Assembly: GCF_024508335.1 (NCBI RefSeq)
Contig: NZ_CP101988.1
Coordinates: 186,001 to 250,000, forward strand
Reading direction: 5' to 3'
DNA length: 64,000 nt
DNA from: Cellulomonas chengniuliangii
GTDB taxonomy: Bacteria; Actinomycetota; Actinomycetes; Actinomycetales; Cellulomonadaceae
Below the pieces are notes generated by a model, which was given only the letters and a program-made list of their open reading frames with translations, was not told the origin of the DNA and did not search any database. How positions within the stretch are numbered: the stretch's first letter is position 1; the number at the start of each line of letters is the position of its first letter. Of the stretch, positions 15,904 to 24,562 are shown piece after piece. Position numbers and translations under genes: made by a program.

Positions 15904-16683
15904 TCAGTCCTGGGCCGTGGCGCCCTGTGGCGCGGGCGAGGCGTCGGTGGCCCCGTCTACCGCGCCGCGCCCGGCCGTGGGCGGCCCGGCGTCCGCGTCC
16001 GGCGCGTGGCCGGTGTGTCGCGCGCGAGCGAAGGCCGCGCCCGCGAGGGCAAGGGCGAGGGCGACGACGCCGCCAGCGAGCCACATCCACTGCCGGTCGG
16101 GCGGCGGGGCCACGGCGCCCTCGATGGCGTACCCCTGCGCGGACAGCGTCAACCTGTCTCCGCGCACCGCGTGCCAGGTGACGGTGCGCCCGTCGAGCTC
16201 ACCGTTGTGGTCCACGACCACCCCGGGGAACGTGATGCGGACCCGCACGTCGAGCTCGTCCAGGTCCGCGCCCTCGGCGCCGCCCGCTGGCCCTCCCAGC
16301 ATCGCGTCCGAGACGTCGATCGCGCCCGAGACGACGAACTGGTCGCCGTCGCGCGTGATCTCCACCGACGAGCCGTCGTTGCCGAAGGTGTCCAGTGGCG
16401 CGTTCTCGACCGTGACCCGCTTGCCCGCGAAACCGGCCTCGGTGAACGACTCCACGGTGGCGCCGGGCACGTCGCCGGCCAGCGCGGGCAGCTGCAGCGA
16501 CTCCACCAGGGCCTCCGCGGTGACGCCCGAGCGCTCGGCGAACTCCTCCGACACGGCGAAGGTCAGCGACCCGCTCTGCGTGTCGTCGGGGTGCAGGGTG
16601 GTCGCGAGGTCGACCCGCACGCACCCGGCCAGGCCGAGTGTCACGAGGGCCACGAGCGCGACGGCAGCGGTGCGTCGAGGCAT
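15904..16683 (-). CDS. LppM-like membrane lipoprotein
   Basis: A 259-residue lipoprotein. The signal peptide MPRRTAAVALVALVTLGLAGC carries a lipobox (LAGC) at Cys21. The extracytoplasmic domain (about 22-200) matches the LppM type (VDLATTLHPDDTQSGSLTFAVSEEFAE), followed by a single membrane helix (WMWLAGGVVALALALAGAAF) and a short hydrophilic, Ala/Pro-rich tail. In mycobacteria LppM affects phosphatidylinositol mannoside display and phagosome maturation; elsewhere the role is unknown. The ATG at 16683 follows AGGGTG; a longer upstream start is less likely because it would bury the lipoprotein signal. It is divergent from clpB. Confidence 0.85.
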   Translation of the reverse strand: MPRRTAAVALVALVTLGLAGCVRVDLATTLHPDDTQSGSLTFAVSEEFAERSGVTAEALVESLQLPALAGDVPGATVESFTEAGFAGKRVTVENAPLDTFGNDGSSVEITRDGDQFVVSGAIDVSDAMLGGPAGGAEGADLDELDVRVRITFPGVVVDHNGELDGRTVTWHAVRGDRLTLSAQGYAIEGAVAPPPDRQWMWLAGGVVALALALAGAAFARARHTGHAPDADAGPPTAGRGAVDGATDASPAPQGATAQD

Positions 16684-16751
16684 GGGGCACACCCTGGCGC
16701 CCGGACGACTCGTGCGGAAGGGGTAAACCGGACAGTGCCCGACCATGCAGC

Positions 16752-16772
16752 CTTGAGCCGAGTAGACTCAAC
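16752..16772. promoter_or_regulatory. HAIR-type operator for HspR, upstream of clpB
   Basis: CTTGAGC-N7-ACTCAAC matches the HspR-binding HAIR consensus (CTTGAGT-N7-ACTCAAG) in 12 of 14 arm positions with the correct 7-bp spacer. It lies 69 bp before the clpB start, overlapping the likely promoter. This predicts repression by HspR with DnaK as co-repressor and induction on heat shock. The hspR gene itself is not in this window. Confidence 0.85.
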
Positions 16773-16840
16773 TTCAGATCCTGGCCCGTGCGGGTAGCCG
16801 CCGGGCCCACCGCACCCGCTCTTGTGGCACCGGAGGAACG

Positions 16841-19456
16841 ATGGACGCGAAGTTCACCACCAAGGCGCAGGAAGCGCTGGGCGACGCCATCCAGCAGGCG
16901 TCCGCCGCGGGCAACCCCCAGCTCGAGCCCGCCCACCTGCTCAACGCGCTGCTCACCCAGGACGGCGGCGTCGCCAACGCGCTGCTCGACGCCGTGGGCG
17001 CGGACCGCACCGCCCTCGGCCGCTCCGTCCGGGCCGCGCTCGTGGGGCTGCCCGCCGCGACCGGCTCAGCCGTGGCACAGCCGACGGCATCGCGCGCCAC
17101 CGCCGCCGCGCTCGAGGCGGCACAGGGCGAGGCGCGAGCGCTGGGCGACGAGTACGTCTCCACCGAGCACCTGCTGATCGGCGTCGCCGCAGGCCAGAGC
17201 GGCATGGCGGACGCGCTGCGGGCCCAGGGGGCCTCGCGGGAGGCGCTCGTCGCCGCCCTGCCCACGGTCCGGGGCAGCGGGCGTGTCACGAGCCCCAACC
17301 CCGAGGGCACGTTCAAGGCCCTCGAGCAGTACGGCAACGACCTGACCGCCGCCGCGCGCGACGGCAAGCTCGACCCGGTGATCGGCCGTGACTCCGAGAT
17401 CCGCCGCGTCGTGCAGGTGCTGTCCCGCCGCACCAAGAACAATCCCGTCCTGATCGGGGAGCCCGGAGTCGGCAAGACCGCCGTGGTCGAGGGCCTCGCC
17501 CAGCGCATCGTCGCCGGCGACGTGCCCGTCTCGCTGCGCGACAAGCGGCTGGTGGCGCTCGACCTGGGCGCCATGGTGGCCGGCGCCAAGTACCGCGGCG
17601 AGTTCGAGGAGCGGCTCAAGGCCGTGCTCGAGGAGATCAAGAACTCCGACGGCGAGGTCGTCACCTTCATCGACGAGCTGCACACCGTGGTCGGCGCCGG
17701 CGCCGCCGAGGGCTCGATGGACGCCGGCAACATGCTCAAGCCCATGCTCGCCCGCGGCGAGCTGCGGATGGTCGGCGCCACCACGCTCGACGAGTACCGC
17801 GAGCACATCGAGAAGGACCCCGCGCTCGAGCGCCGATTCCAGCAGGTCTTCGTGGGCGAGCCCAGCGTCGAGGACACCATCGCGATCCTGCGCGGGCTCA
17901 AGGAGCGGTACGAGGCCCACCACAAGGTCACGATCTCCGACGCCGCGCTGGTCGCCGCCGCCGCGCTCTCCGACCGGTACATCCCCGGCCGCCAGCTCCC
18001 CGACAAGGCCATCGACCTGATCGACGAGGCCGCGAGCCGACTGCGGATGGAGCTCGACTCCTCACCGGTGGAGATCGACGTGCTCCAGCGGGCGGTGGAC
18101 CGGCTCACCATGGAGGAGCTCACCCTCGAGAACGCGGACGACGACGCGTCGCGCGAGCGACTGGAGAAGATCCGCGCGGACCTCGCCGACCGCCGTGAGG
18201 AGCTCGCCGCCCTGACCGCCCGATGGGAGAAGGAGAAGGCCGGCCACAACATGGTGGGCGACCTCAAGGCGCGCCTCGACGAGTTGCGCGGCGCCGCCGA
18301 GCGGGCCGAGCGCGAGGGCGACCTGGCCGCCGCGGGACGCATCCTCTACGGCGAGATCCCCGCCGTGCAGAAGGAGATCGACGAGGCCGAGCGCCACGAG
18401 CAGGAGGTCGGCGAGGAGGACGCCGCGGGACCGGCGCCCGCGCCGATGATCGCCGAGAAGGTGGGCCCCGACGAGGTCGCGGAGGTGGTCTCCGCCTGGA
18501 CCGGCATCCCCGCCGGGCGGCTGCTCGAGGGCGAGAGCGCCAAGCTCATGCGGATGGAGGACGTGCTGGGTGGCCGGATCATCGGGCAGAAGCAGGCCGT
18601 CGCCGCGGTCTCTGACGCGGTGCGCCGCGCTCGGGCGGGCGTGTCCGACCCGGACCGCCCCACCGGCTCGTTCCTGTTCCTAGGCCCCACCGGCGTCGGC
18701 AAGACCGAGCTCGCCAAGGCGCTCGCCGACTTCCTGTTCGACGACGAGCGCGCGATGGTCCGCATCGACATGTCGGAGTACTCCGAGAAGCACTCGGTGG
18801 CTCGGCTCGTCGGGGCGCCCCCCGGGTACGTCGGGTACGAGGAGGGCGGACAGCTCACCGAGGCGATCCGCCGGCGCCCGTACTCGGTGGTGCTGCTCGA
18901 CGAGGTGGAGAAGGCCCACCCGGAGATCTTCGACATCCTGCTGCAGGTGCTCGACGACGGGCGCCTCACCGACGGCCAGGGCCGCACGGTCGACTTCCGC
19001 AACGTCATCCTGATCCTCACGTCCAACCTGGGCTCCCAGTTCCTGGCCGACCAGACGCTCGACCCGCAGGCCAAGGAGGATGCCGTGATGGCCGCGGTCC
19101 GCACCGCGTTCAAGCCCGAGTTCCTCAACCGCCTCGACGACGTGGTGCTGTTCCACGCGCTGAGCCTGGAGGACATCGGGCAGATCGTGGACCTGCAGGT
19201 CGCGAACCTGGCGAAGCGCCTGACCGACCGGCGGCTGGTGCTGGACGTGACCCCCGCGGCGAAGGAGTGGCTTGCGATCGAGGGCTACGACCCGGCTTAC
19301 GGCGCGCGGCCGCTGCGTCGGCTCGTGCAGAAGGAGATCGGCGACCAGCTCGCCCGGCTGCTGCTGTCCGGGCAGGCGCACGACGGCGACACCATCGTCG
19401 TGGACCACCCCTCGCCCGAGGACCGCGGCCTGACCCTGACTGCCACAACCGCCTGA
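16841..19456 (+). CDS. clpB: ATP-dependent disaggregase ClpB
   Basis: An 871-residue Hsp100 chaperone that, with DnaK/DnaJ/GrpE, extracts and refolds aggregated proteins. The N-domain (about 1-145) has two Clp-N repeats ([21 protein letters not shown]). NBD1 carries Walker A GEPGVGKT (about 206-213), then the long coiled-coil M-domain (about 400-520) and NBD2 with GPTGVGKT (about 615-622) and [15 protein letters not shown]. There is no ClpP-docking loop, as expected for ClpB rather than ClpA/C. GGAGGAACG precedes the ATG. Control by HspR is predicted from the HAIR operator upstream. Confidence 0.98.
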   Translation: MDAKFTTKAQEALGDAIQQASAAGNPQLEPAHLLNALLTQDGGVANALLDAVGADRTALGRSVRAALVGLPAATGSAVAQPTASRATAAALEAAQGEARALGDEYVSTEHLLIGVAAGQSGMADALRAQGASREALVAALPTVRGSGRVTSPNPEGTFKALEQYGNDLTAAARDGKLDPVIGRDSEIRRVVQVLSRRTKNNPVLIGEPGVGKTAVVEGLAQRIVAGDVPVSLRDKRLVALDLGAMVAGAKYRGEFEERLKAVLEEIKNSDGEVVTFIDELHTVVGAGAAEGSMDAGNMLKPMLARGELRMVGATTLDEYREHIEKDPALERRFQQVFVGEPSVEDTIAILRGLKERYEAHHKVTISDAALVAAAALSDRYIPGRQLPDKAIDLIDEAASRLRMELDSSPVEIDVLQRAVDRLTMEELTLENADDDASRERLEKIRADLADRREELAALTARWEKEKAGHNMVGDLKARLDELRGAAERAEREGDLAAAGRILYGEIPAVQKEIDEAERHEQEVGEEDAAGPAPAPMIAEKVGPDEVAEVVSAWTGIPAGRLLEGESAKLMRMEDVLGGRIIGQKQAVAAVSDAVRRARAGVSDPDRPTGSFLFLGPTGVGKTELAKALADFLFDDERAMVRIDMSEYSEKHSVARLVGAPPGYVGYEEGGQLTEAIRRRPYSVVLLDEVEKAHPEIFDILLQVLDDGRLTDGQGRTVDFRNVILILTSNLGSQFLADQTLDPQAKEDAVMAAVRTAFKPEFLNRLDDVVLFHALSLEDIGQIVDLQVANLAKRLTDRRLVLDVTPAAKEWLAIEGYDPAYGARPLRRLVQKEIGDQLARLLLSGQAHDGDTIVVDHPSPEDRGLTLTATTA

Positions 19457-19483
19457 CCTGCGGGTAGGCCCGCCGCCGGCTCG

Positions 19484-19519
19484 GCACAGGTCGCGCGGCG
19501 GTCGCCGCGCGACCTGTGC
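19484..19519. terminator. 16-bp perfect stem-loop after clpB
   Basis: GCACAGGTCGCGCGGC (19484-19499) pairs perfectly with 19504-19519 around the 4-nt loop GGTC. It lies 27 bp past the clpB stop and before the oxidoreductase start, separating the two transcripts. Confidence 0.8.
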
Positions 19520-19539
19520 GGGTCTGGAAGAGTTCCGCC

Positions 19540-20592
19540 ATGACCGCGACGACGACCGCCCTGCCCACGCCCCGGCACGCCGACCCGCGGGACGCGCCCG
19601 CCCTGCGCTGGGGGATCATCGCGCCGGGGTGGATCGCGGGCCAGCTCACCTCGACGATGCACGCGCACACCGGGCAGCGGGTCGTGGCCGTCGGGTCGCG
19701 CTCGCCTGAGCGTGGCGCCGAGTTCGCGCGGCGCCACGGTGTCGAGCGCGCCTACGCGGGGTACGAGCAGCTGGTCGAGGACCCGGACGTCGACGTCGTG
19801 TACGTCGCGAGCCCGCACAGCCACCACCGCGAGCAGGCGCTGGCCGCGATCGCCGCCGGCAAGCACGTGCTGGTGGAGAAGGCGTTCACACGCAACGCCC
19901 GCGAGGCTCGGGAGGTGGTCGACGCCGCCCGCGCCGCCGGGGTGATGTGCATGGAGGCCATGTGGAGCCGCTACCTGCCGCACACCGACGTGGTGCGGCA
20001 GCTCCTCGACGATGGCGTGATCGGCGACGTGCGCCTCGTGACGGGGGACTACGGCGTGCGGACCGATCCTCCGGCGGGGCACCGCCTGCTCGATCCCGCG
20101 CTGGCTGGCGGGGTCCTGCTGGACCTGGGCGTGTACCCGCTGTCGTTCGCGTCGTTCGTGGCCGCGCACGCCGGCTGGGGGGAGCCGGTCGCGGTGCACG
20201 CCGCGGGGGTCCTGGCGTCGACGGGGGTGGACGCACAGGCCACGGTCCTGCTCGACCATGCCGGTGGCGGCCAGGCCCAGGTCTTCACCTCGATGCTGAC
20301 GGCCACGGGCCGCACCGGGACGATCGCCGGCTCGGAGGGGCGGATCGAGCTGGGCGAGGACTTCTTCGCGCCGTCGACGGTGACTTTGCTCCAGGGGGAC
20401 CGCCGCCTGGTCTGGGACGAGGACCCGCTGCGCGGCCACGACGGCCTCTGCTACCAGACGGCCGCGCTCGCGCGGTACGTCGCGGAGGGCCGCACCGAGT
20501 CGCCGTGGATGCCGCTCGAGGAGACGGTTCGGGTGCTGGAAACCGCCGATGAGGTCCGCCGACAGCTGGGTGTCGCCTTCCCCGGAGAATGA
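19540..20592 (+). CDS. Gfo/Idh/MocA-family NAD(P)-dependent oxidoreductase
   Basis: A 350-residue dehydrogenase. A Rossmann fold (RWGIIAPGWIAGQL, about 16-29) is followed by VVYVASPHSHHREQALAAIAAGKHVLVEKAFTRN, which contains the family's EK(P/A) motif with the catalytic Lys. The C-terminal alpha/beta domain follows (about 140-330). Relatives oxidise sugar or inositol hydroxyls, or dihydrodiols; the substrate cannot be told from sequence. The ATG at 19540 follows GGAAG. It is probably monocistronic: a terminator precedes it and a regulator promoter follows. Confidence 0.88.
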   Translation: MTATTTALPTPRHADPRDAPALRWGIIAPGWIAGQLTSTMHAHTGQRVVAVGSRSPERGAEFARRHGVERAYAGYEQLVEDPDVDVVYVASPHSHHREQALAAIAAGKHVLVEKAFTRNAREAREVVDAARAAGVMCMEAMWSRYLPHTDVVRQLLDDGVIGDVRLVTGDYGVRTDPPAGHRLLDPALAGGVLLDLGVYPLSFASFVAAHAGWGEPVAVHAAGVLASTGVDAQATVLLDHAGGGQAQVFTSMLTATGRTGTIAGSEGRIELGEDFFAPSTVTLLQGDRRLVWDEDPLRGHDGLCYQTAALARYVAEGRTESPWMPLEETVRVLETADEVRRQLGVAFPGE

Positions 20593-20611
20593 ACACGATT
20601 TCATTGGTGCT

Positions 20612-20634
20612 TTGTCACTCATACGAGTGAACAA
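20612..20634. promoter_or_regulatory. Inverted repeat, candidate TetR operator
   Basis: TTGTCACTC-ATAC-GAGTGAACAA is an inverted repeat with core CACTC-ATAC-GAGTG (20616-20629) and flanks matching except for one bulged A. It lies 72 bp before the TetR-family GTG, where an autoregulated TetR promoter would have its operator. Confidence 0.6.
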
Positions 20635-20705
20635 GAGGCTCAAACAGTCCCGAAAGGGGGCGTACTCTCAGTCTGCCGACGGCCGGGGGGCAACGAGGGG
20701 GCGTA

Positions 20706-21305
20706 GTGACGAGCCAGATCGAGCGTGGCTATGCCAAGGGACGGGCACGTCGCCAGCAGATCCTCGACGAGGCCATGGCCCTCTTCGGAGACGTGGGCTA
20801 CCGCGCGGCGTCGCTGCGTGAGATCGCGGCCCGTGCGGGCATCTCGCACCCCGGGCTGCTGCACCACTTCACCAGCAAGGAGTCGTTGCTCCTGGCCGTC
20901 CTCGAACGGCGGGACGAGACCGACTCCGCCCAGTTCGACCTCACCGGCTCGAGCGGCACCGAGGTGCTGCGGCACATGCTCGACCTGGCTGACTACAACA
21001 CCACCCGGCCCGGGATCGTCGAGCTGTCCTGCGTGCTCGCGGCCGAGGCGACTTCGCCCGACCACCCGGCCCACGAGTTCTTCACCGACCGCTACGAGCG
21101 GGCCGTGCGCCTGTGCATCGAGGCGTTCGAGCAGGCCAAGCAGGCGGGACAGCTCAACTCCGACGTCGACCCCGAGCACGCAGCCCGCAGCTTCATCGCC
21201 CTGATGGACGGGCTGCAGGTGCAGTGGCTCCTCGACCGGGAGGGCGTCGACATGGCCGGCACGCTGCGCCAGCACCTCGCCCGGCAGTTCACCGTCGACC
21301 TCTGA
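20706..21305 (+). CDS. TetR-family transcriptional regulator
   Basis: A 199-residue repressor. The N-terminal HTH (RRQQILDEAMALFGDVGYRAASLREIAARAGISHPGLLHHFTSKESLLLAVL, about 14-65) is canonical; the C-terminal ligand and dimer domain (TetR_C_6 type) includes ELSCVLAAEAT. The GTG start follows GAGGGGG. It lies 86 bp upstream of a GH3 beta-glucosidase on the same strand and probably controls it together with itself, through the inverted repeat at 20612-20634. Similar TetR/GH3 pairs occur in Cellulomonas and Streptomyces, where the effector is often unknown. Confidence 0.9.
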   Translation: MTSQIERGYAKGRARRQQILDEAMALFGDVGYRAASLREIAARAGISHPGLLHHFTSKESLLLAVLERRDETDSAQFDLTGSSGTEVLRHMLDLADYNTTRPGIVELSCVLAAEATSPDHPAHEFFTDRYERAVRLCIEAFEQAKQAGQLNSDVDPEHAARSFIALMDGLQVQWLLDREGVDMAGTLRQHLARQFTVDL

Positions 21306-21391
21306 CCAGGGACTCCACCCCCCGCGGCGCTCGGACATCCGTCGCGTGGTAGGCATGGAGGGGCGGACTTCCCTGACGAGCGAGGTCGACG

Positions 21392-23875
21392 ATGACCACC
21401 AGCCTCACCTTGACCGACGCGAGCCTCGACGGGCTCCTCGCGCGCCTCACGCTCGCCCAGAAGGTGCGGCTGCTCACCGGGGCGGACATCTGGTCTCTGC
21501 ACCCTGAGCCCGAGATCGGGCTGCGCGCGATCGTCATGTCCGACGGCCCCTCGGGTGTGCGCGGGACCGTGTGGGACGAGCGCGACCCGTCGCTCAACCT
21601 GCCCTCCGCCACCGCGCTCGCCGCGACCTGGGACCCCGACCTCGCGTACCGCTACGGCGCCGCGATGGCCCGCGAGGCCCGCCGCAAGGGTGTGGACGTG
21701 GTGCTGGGGCCCACCATCAACCTGCACCGCAGCCCTCTGGGCGGCCGCCACTTCGAGGCGTACTCGGAGGACCCGCTGCTGACCGCCGTCATCGCCGACG
21801 CCGTGGTCCGCGGGCTCCAGGACCACGGCGTCGCGGCCTGCCCCAAGCACTACGTCGCCAACGACTTCGAGACCGAGCGGTTCACCGCCTCCGTCGACGT
21901 GTCCGCCAAGGCCCTGCACGAGCTGTACCTGCAGCCCTTCGAGCATGTCGTCACCCACGCCGGAGCCTGGTCGCTGATGAGCGCCTACAGCGGTGTCGAC
22001 GGCGTGACGATGAGCGAGAGCGATCTGCTCCGCACACCGCTCAAAGACGCGTGGGGGTTCGACGGCGTCGTCGTCTCGGACTGGACGGCCGTGCGCTCGC
22101 TCGACGCGGCCAGGGCCGCGCAGGACCTGGCGATGCCGGGCCCCGACGGGCCCTGGGGCGAGGCGCTCGTCGCTGCCGTCGAGGCCGGCGACATCCCCGC
22201 CGCGACCGTCGACGAGAAGGTGCGGCGCCTGCTGCTGCTCGCCGCGCGCGTCGGCGCCCTGGCCGTCGAGGGCGCCGAGGACGGCACGCCCCCAGCCGAT
22301 GAGCCACCGGCAGAGGTGGACCCGGACGCGGTGCTGCTCGCCCGCGAGGTCGAGGTGCGCGGCATGGTGCTGGCCCGCAACGACGGCGCCCTGCCGCTGC
22401 TGCCACCCGACGCCCCGGCGCCAAGGCGGATCGCGGTCCTGGGGCAGAGCGCGGTGCAGCCGCGGACGCAGGGCGGCGGCTCGGCCACCGTGATGCCGAC
22501 CCGCACCGTCTCCCCGGTCGACGGGCTGCGCGCGGCCCTCCCCGACGTCGACATCGTGCACGCCACGGGCGCATTGGCGCACCAGGGGGTCGTCCCGTTC
22601 GACCTCGACGAGGTGCGGGACCCGCAGACGGGGGAGCACGGTCTGCGCGCCAGGTTCCTCGCCGCTGATGGCGCCGTGGTGCTCGACGAGGTGCGCCGCA
22701 GCAGCGCCCTCATGTGGCTCGGCGACGCGCCCGACGCCGCCGTCTTCGAGCTCGTGGCCGAGTTCACCCCCACCGCCACGGGCGAGATCGAGCTCGGGTT
22801 CGCGACGGTGGGGTCCACGGTCCTGGAGGTCGACGGGGAGCCCGTCCTCGAGGTCACGCTCGGCGCCGACTCCGATGACCTGGCCGCCGGGCTGATGGCG
22901 CCGCCGTCGGCAACCACACGGGTCCACGTCGAGGGCGGGCGGGCCTACCGCCTGCGCTGGCGGCGGGTCGTCGCCCCGCTCGGGGCGGGCCAGGACGGCA
23001 TGGCGCGCTCGGTGGGCTTCACCGCCGGCTGGCGGCCCGTCGTGGACTCCCCGGAGCAGCTCATCGCCGAGGCGGCCGCCCTGGCGCGCGAGGCCGACGT
23101 GGCCGTGGTGGTGGTCGGCACCAACGAGCAGGTCGAGTCCGAGGGCCTCGACCGCCAGGACCTCCGGCTGCCCGGGGCGCAGGACGACCTGGTGCGGGCA
23201 GTGGCGGACGCGAACCCGCGCACCGTCGTGGTGGTCGACGCCGGGTCGCCTGTGCTCATGCCGTGGCGTGATCAGGTGGGCGCTGTGCTGCTGACCTGGT
23301 TCGGTGGCCAGGAGTACGGCAACGCCCTCGCCGAGGTGCTCGTCGGCAGCCGCGAGCCCGGCGGGCGGCTGCCCACCACCTGGCCCGCCGCCCAGGAGGA
23401 CGTGCCCGTGCTGGACGTGACCCCGCGGGACGGGGTGCTGCGCTACGCCGAGGGCATCCACATCGGCTACCGCGCCTGGCTGAGGGCCGGCGCCGTGCCG
23501 GCGTACCGGTTCGGGCACGGGCTCGGGTACACGAGCTGGTCGTACGACGCGGTGCGCGTCGAGCCGGAGGGGCACGATGTGATCGTGCGGGTGGCCCTGA
23601 CGAACACGGGCCTGCGCCGCGGGCGCGAGGTGGCGCAGGTGTACCTCGAGCGCGGGGACTCCGTGGTCGAGCGTCCGGTGCGCTGGCTCGCGGGGTGGGC
23701 CGTGGTCGCCGCGGACCCGGGCGAGCACGTCACCGCGGAGGTGCGGCTCGCTGCCCGGGCGTTCCAGCACTGGGACGCCGCGAGCGGCGCGTGGGCCGCG
23801 GAGCCCGGGCCGTTCACCGTGCTGGTGGGCGGGGATGTCGCGGCGGACCGGCTCGCCGCGACGGTGGTGCGCTGA
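21392..23875 (+). CDS. GH3 beta-glucosidase
   Basis: An 827-residue glycosidase without a signal peptide, so intracellular. The N-terminal barrel contains the substrate motif CPKHYVANDFETER and the nucleophile Asp in VVSDWTAVRS (about D230). The C-terminal sandwich carries VVVVGTNEQVESEGLDRQDLRLPG. Between them a PA14-like insertion (about 410-540) is plausible, and the C-terminal 70 residues form an Fn3-like domain. Such enzymes hydrolyse cellobiose or other short beta-glucosides (some act on flavonoid glycosides). The TetR gene immediately upstream is the likely regulator. GAGGT precedes the ATG. Confidence 0.93.
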   Translation: MTTSLTLTDASLDGLLARLTLAQKVRLLTGADIWSLHPEPEIGLRAIVMSDGPSGVRGTVWDERDPSLNLPSATALAATWDPDLAYRYGAAMAREARRKGVDVVLGPTINLHRSPLGGRHFEAYSEDPLLTAVIADAVVRGLQDHGVAACPKHYVANDFETERFTASVDVSAKALHELYLQPFEHVVTHAGAWSLMSAYSGVDGVTMSESDLLRTPLKDAWGFDGVVVSDWTAVRSLDAARAAQDLAMPGPDGPWGEALVAAVEAGDIPAATVDEKVRRLLLLAARVGALAVEGAEDGTPPADEPPAEVDPDAVLLAREVEVRGMVLARNDGALPLLPPDAPAPRRIAVLGQSAVQPRTQGGGSATVMPTRTVSPVDGLRAALPDVDIVHATGALAHQGVVPFDLDEVRDPQTGEHGLRARFLAADGAVVLDEVRRSSALMWLGDAPDAAVFELVAEFTPTATGEIELGFATVGSTVLEVDGEPVLEVTLGADSDDLAAGLMAPPSATTRVHVEGGRAYRLRWRRVVAPLGAGQDGMARSVGFTAGWRPVVDSPEQLIAEAAALAREADVAVVVVGTNEQVESEGLDRQDLRLPGAQDDLVRAVADANPRTVVVVDAGSPVLMPWRDQVGAVLLTWFGGQEYGNALAEVLVGSREPGGRLPTTWPAAQEDVPVLDVTPRDGVLRYAEGIHIGYRAWLRAGAVPAYRFGHGLGYTSWSYDAVRVEPEGHDVIVRVALTNTGLRRGREVAQVYLERGDSVVERPVRWLAGWAVVAADPGEHVTAEVRLAARAFQHWDAASGAWAAEPGPFTVLVGGDVAADRLAATVVR

Positions 23876-23893
23876 GGCCCTGCGTGCGCGCCG

Positions 23894-24562
23894 TCAGGGG
23901 ATGACGACGGTGCCGTCGAGGAAGGACCCGGTCAGGCCCCCGCCCTCGACGGTGGCGACGCACAGGCCGGTGCGGTCGCCGCGGCCCCACGACTCCTCGG
24001 TGGGCGCCCAGGTCACGGCCCGCACCCCTGCTTCCACCTCGGCCGGGGTCAACGCGCACGCGGACGCGACGCGCCGGTCGGCGGCCTGCTGGCCGGGCCA
24101 GGTCGCGGCCTTGTCGAACCGGTACTGGGTGACCACCTGAGCGGCGTGGGGCTGGTCGCAGGGCACCACCGTCACCTCGTCGACGCTGCCGCTGGGAGGC
24201 AGCGGGTCGACGCAGTGGCCGGTGACGAGCTGGACGGCGTGCGCCTCGCGTGGGGAGTCGACGTCGAGCGTCAGCGGCCGCTGGGCCGCCGCGGTGAGCC
24301 GCACGCCGACGACCACCGCCACGATCGCGAGCGTCCCGAACACTCCGAGCGCGATTCCGGCGATGGCGAGCCGGGCGCCCCGGGAGCCGCGCGCGCGGGT
24401 GCGGCGCAGCCCGACGACACCCAGCGCGAGCGCCACCGGCCCGGTCATCAGCACGCCGGCGACGAGCGAGGCCACGGACCAGCGGTCCCACGGCGCGCGG
24501 GGCTCCGACCAGCCCGGGGCGTAGTACGGCTCGGGAGGGACGGCGTCGAGGTGGGGGCTCAG
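23894..24562 (-). CDS. DUF4190-type membrane protein with septum-formation-like domain; probable CTG start
   Basis: A 222-residue protein: a proline-rich N-terminus, two membrane helices (VASLVAGVLMTGPVALALGVVGL and ARLAIAGIALGVFGTLAIVAVVVGV) and an extracytoplasmic domain (about 85-222) with Cys pairs (GHCVDPLPPSG, VVPCDQPHAAQV) like its upstream paralogue. No ATG or GTG is suitable. A CTG at 24562 overlaps the upstream TGA (CTGA), has AGGGGAG six bases ahead and gives an N-terminus (SPHLDAVPPEPYYAPG) like the paralogue's. A GTG about 35 codons further in would cut the first helix. Function unknown. Confidence 0.7.
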   Translation of the reverse strand: MSPHLDAVPPEPYYAPGWSEPRAPWDRWSVASLVAGVLMTGPVALALGVVGLRRTRARGSRGARLAIAGIALGVFGTLAIVAVVVGVRLTAAAQRPLTLDVDSPREAHAVQLVTGHCVDPLPPSGSVDEVTVVPCDQPHAAQVVTQYRFDKAATWPGQQAADRRVASACALTPAEVEAGVRAVTWAPTEESWGRGDRTGLCVATVEGGGLTGSFLDGTVVIP

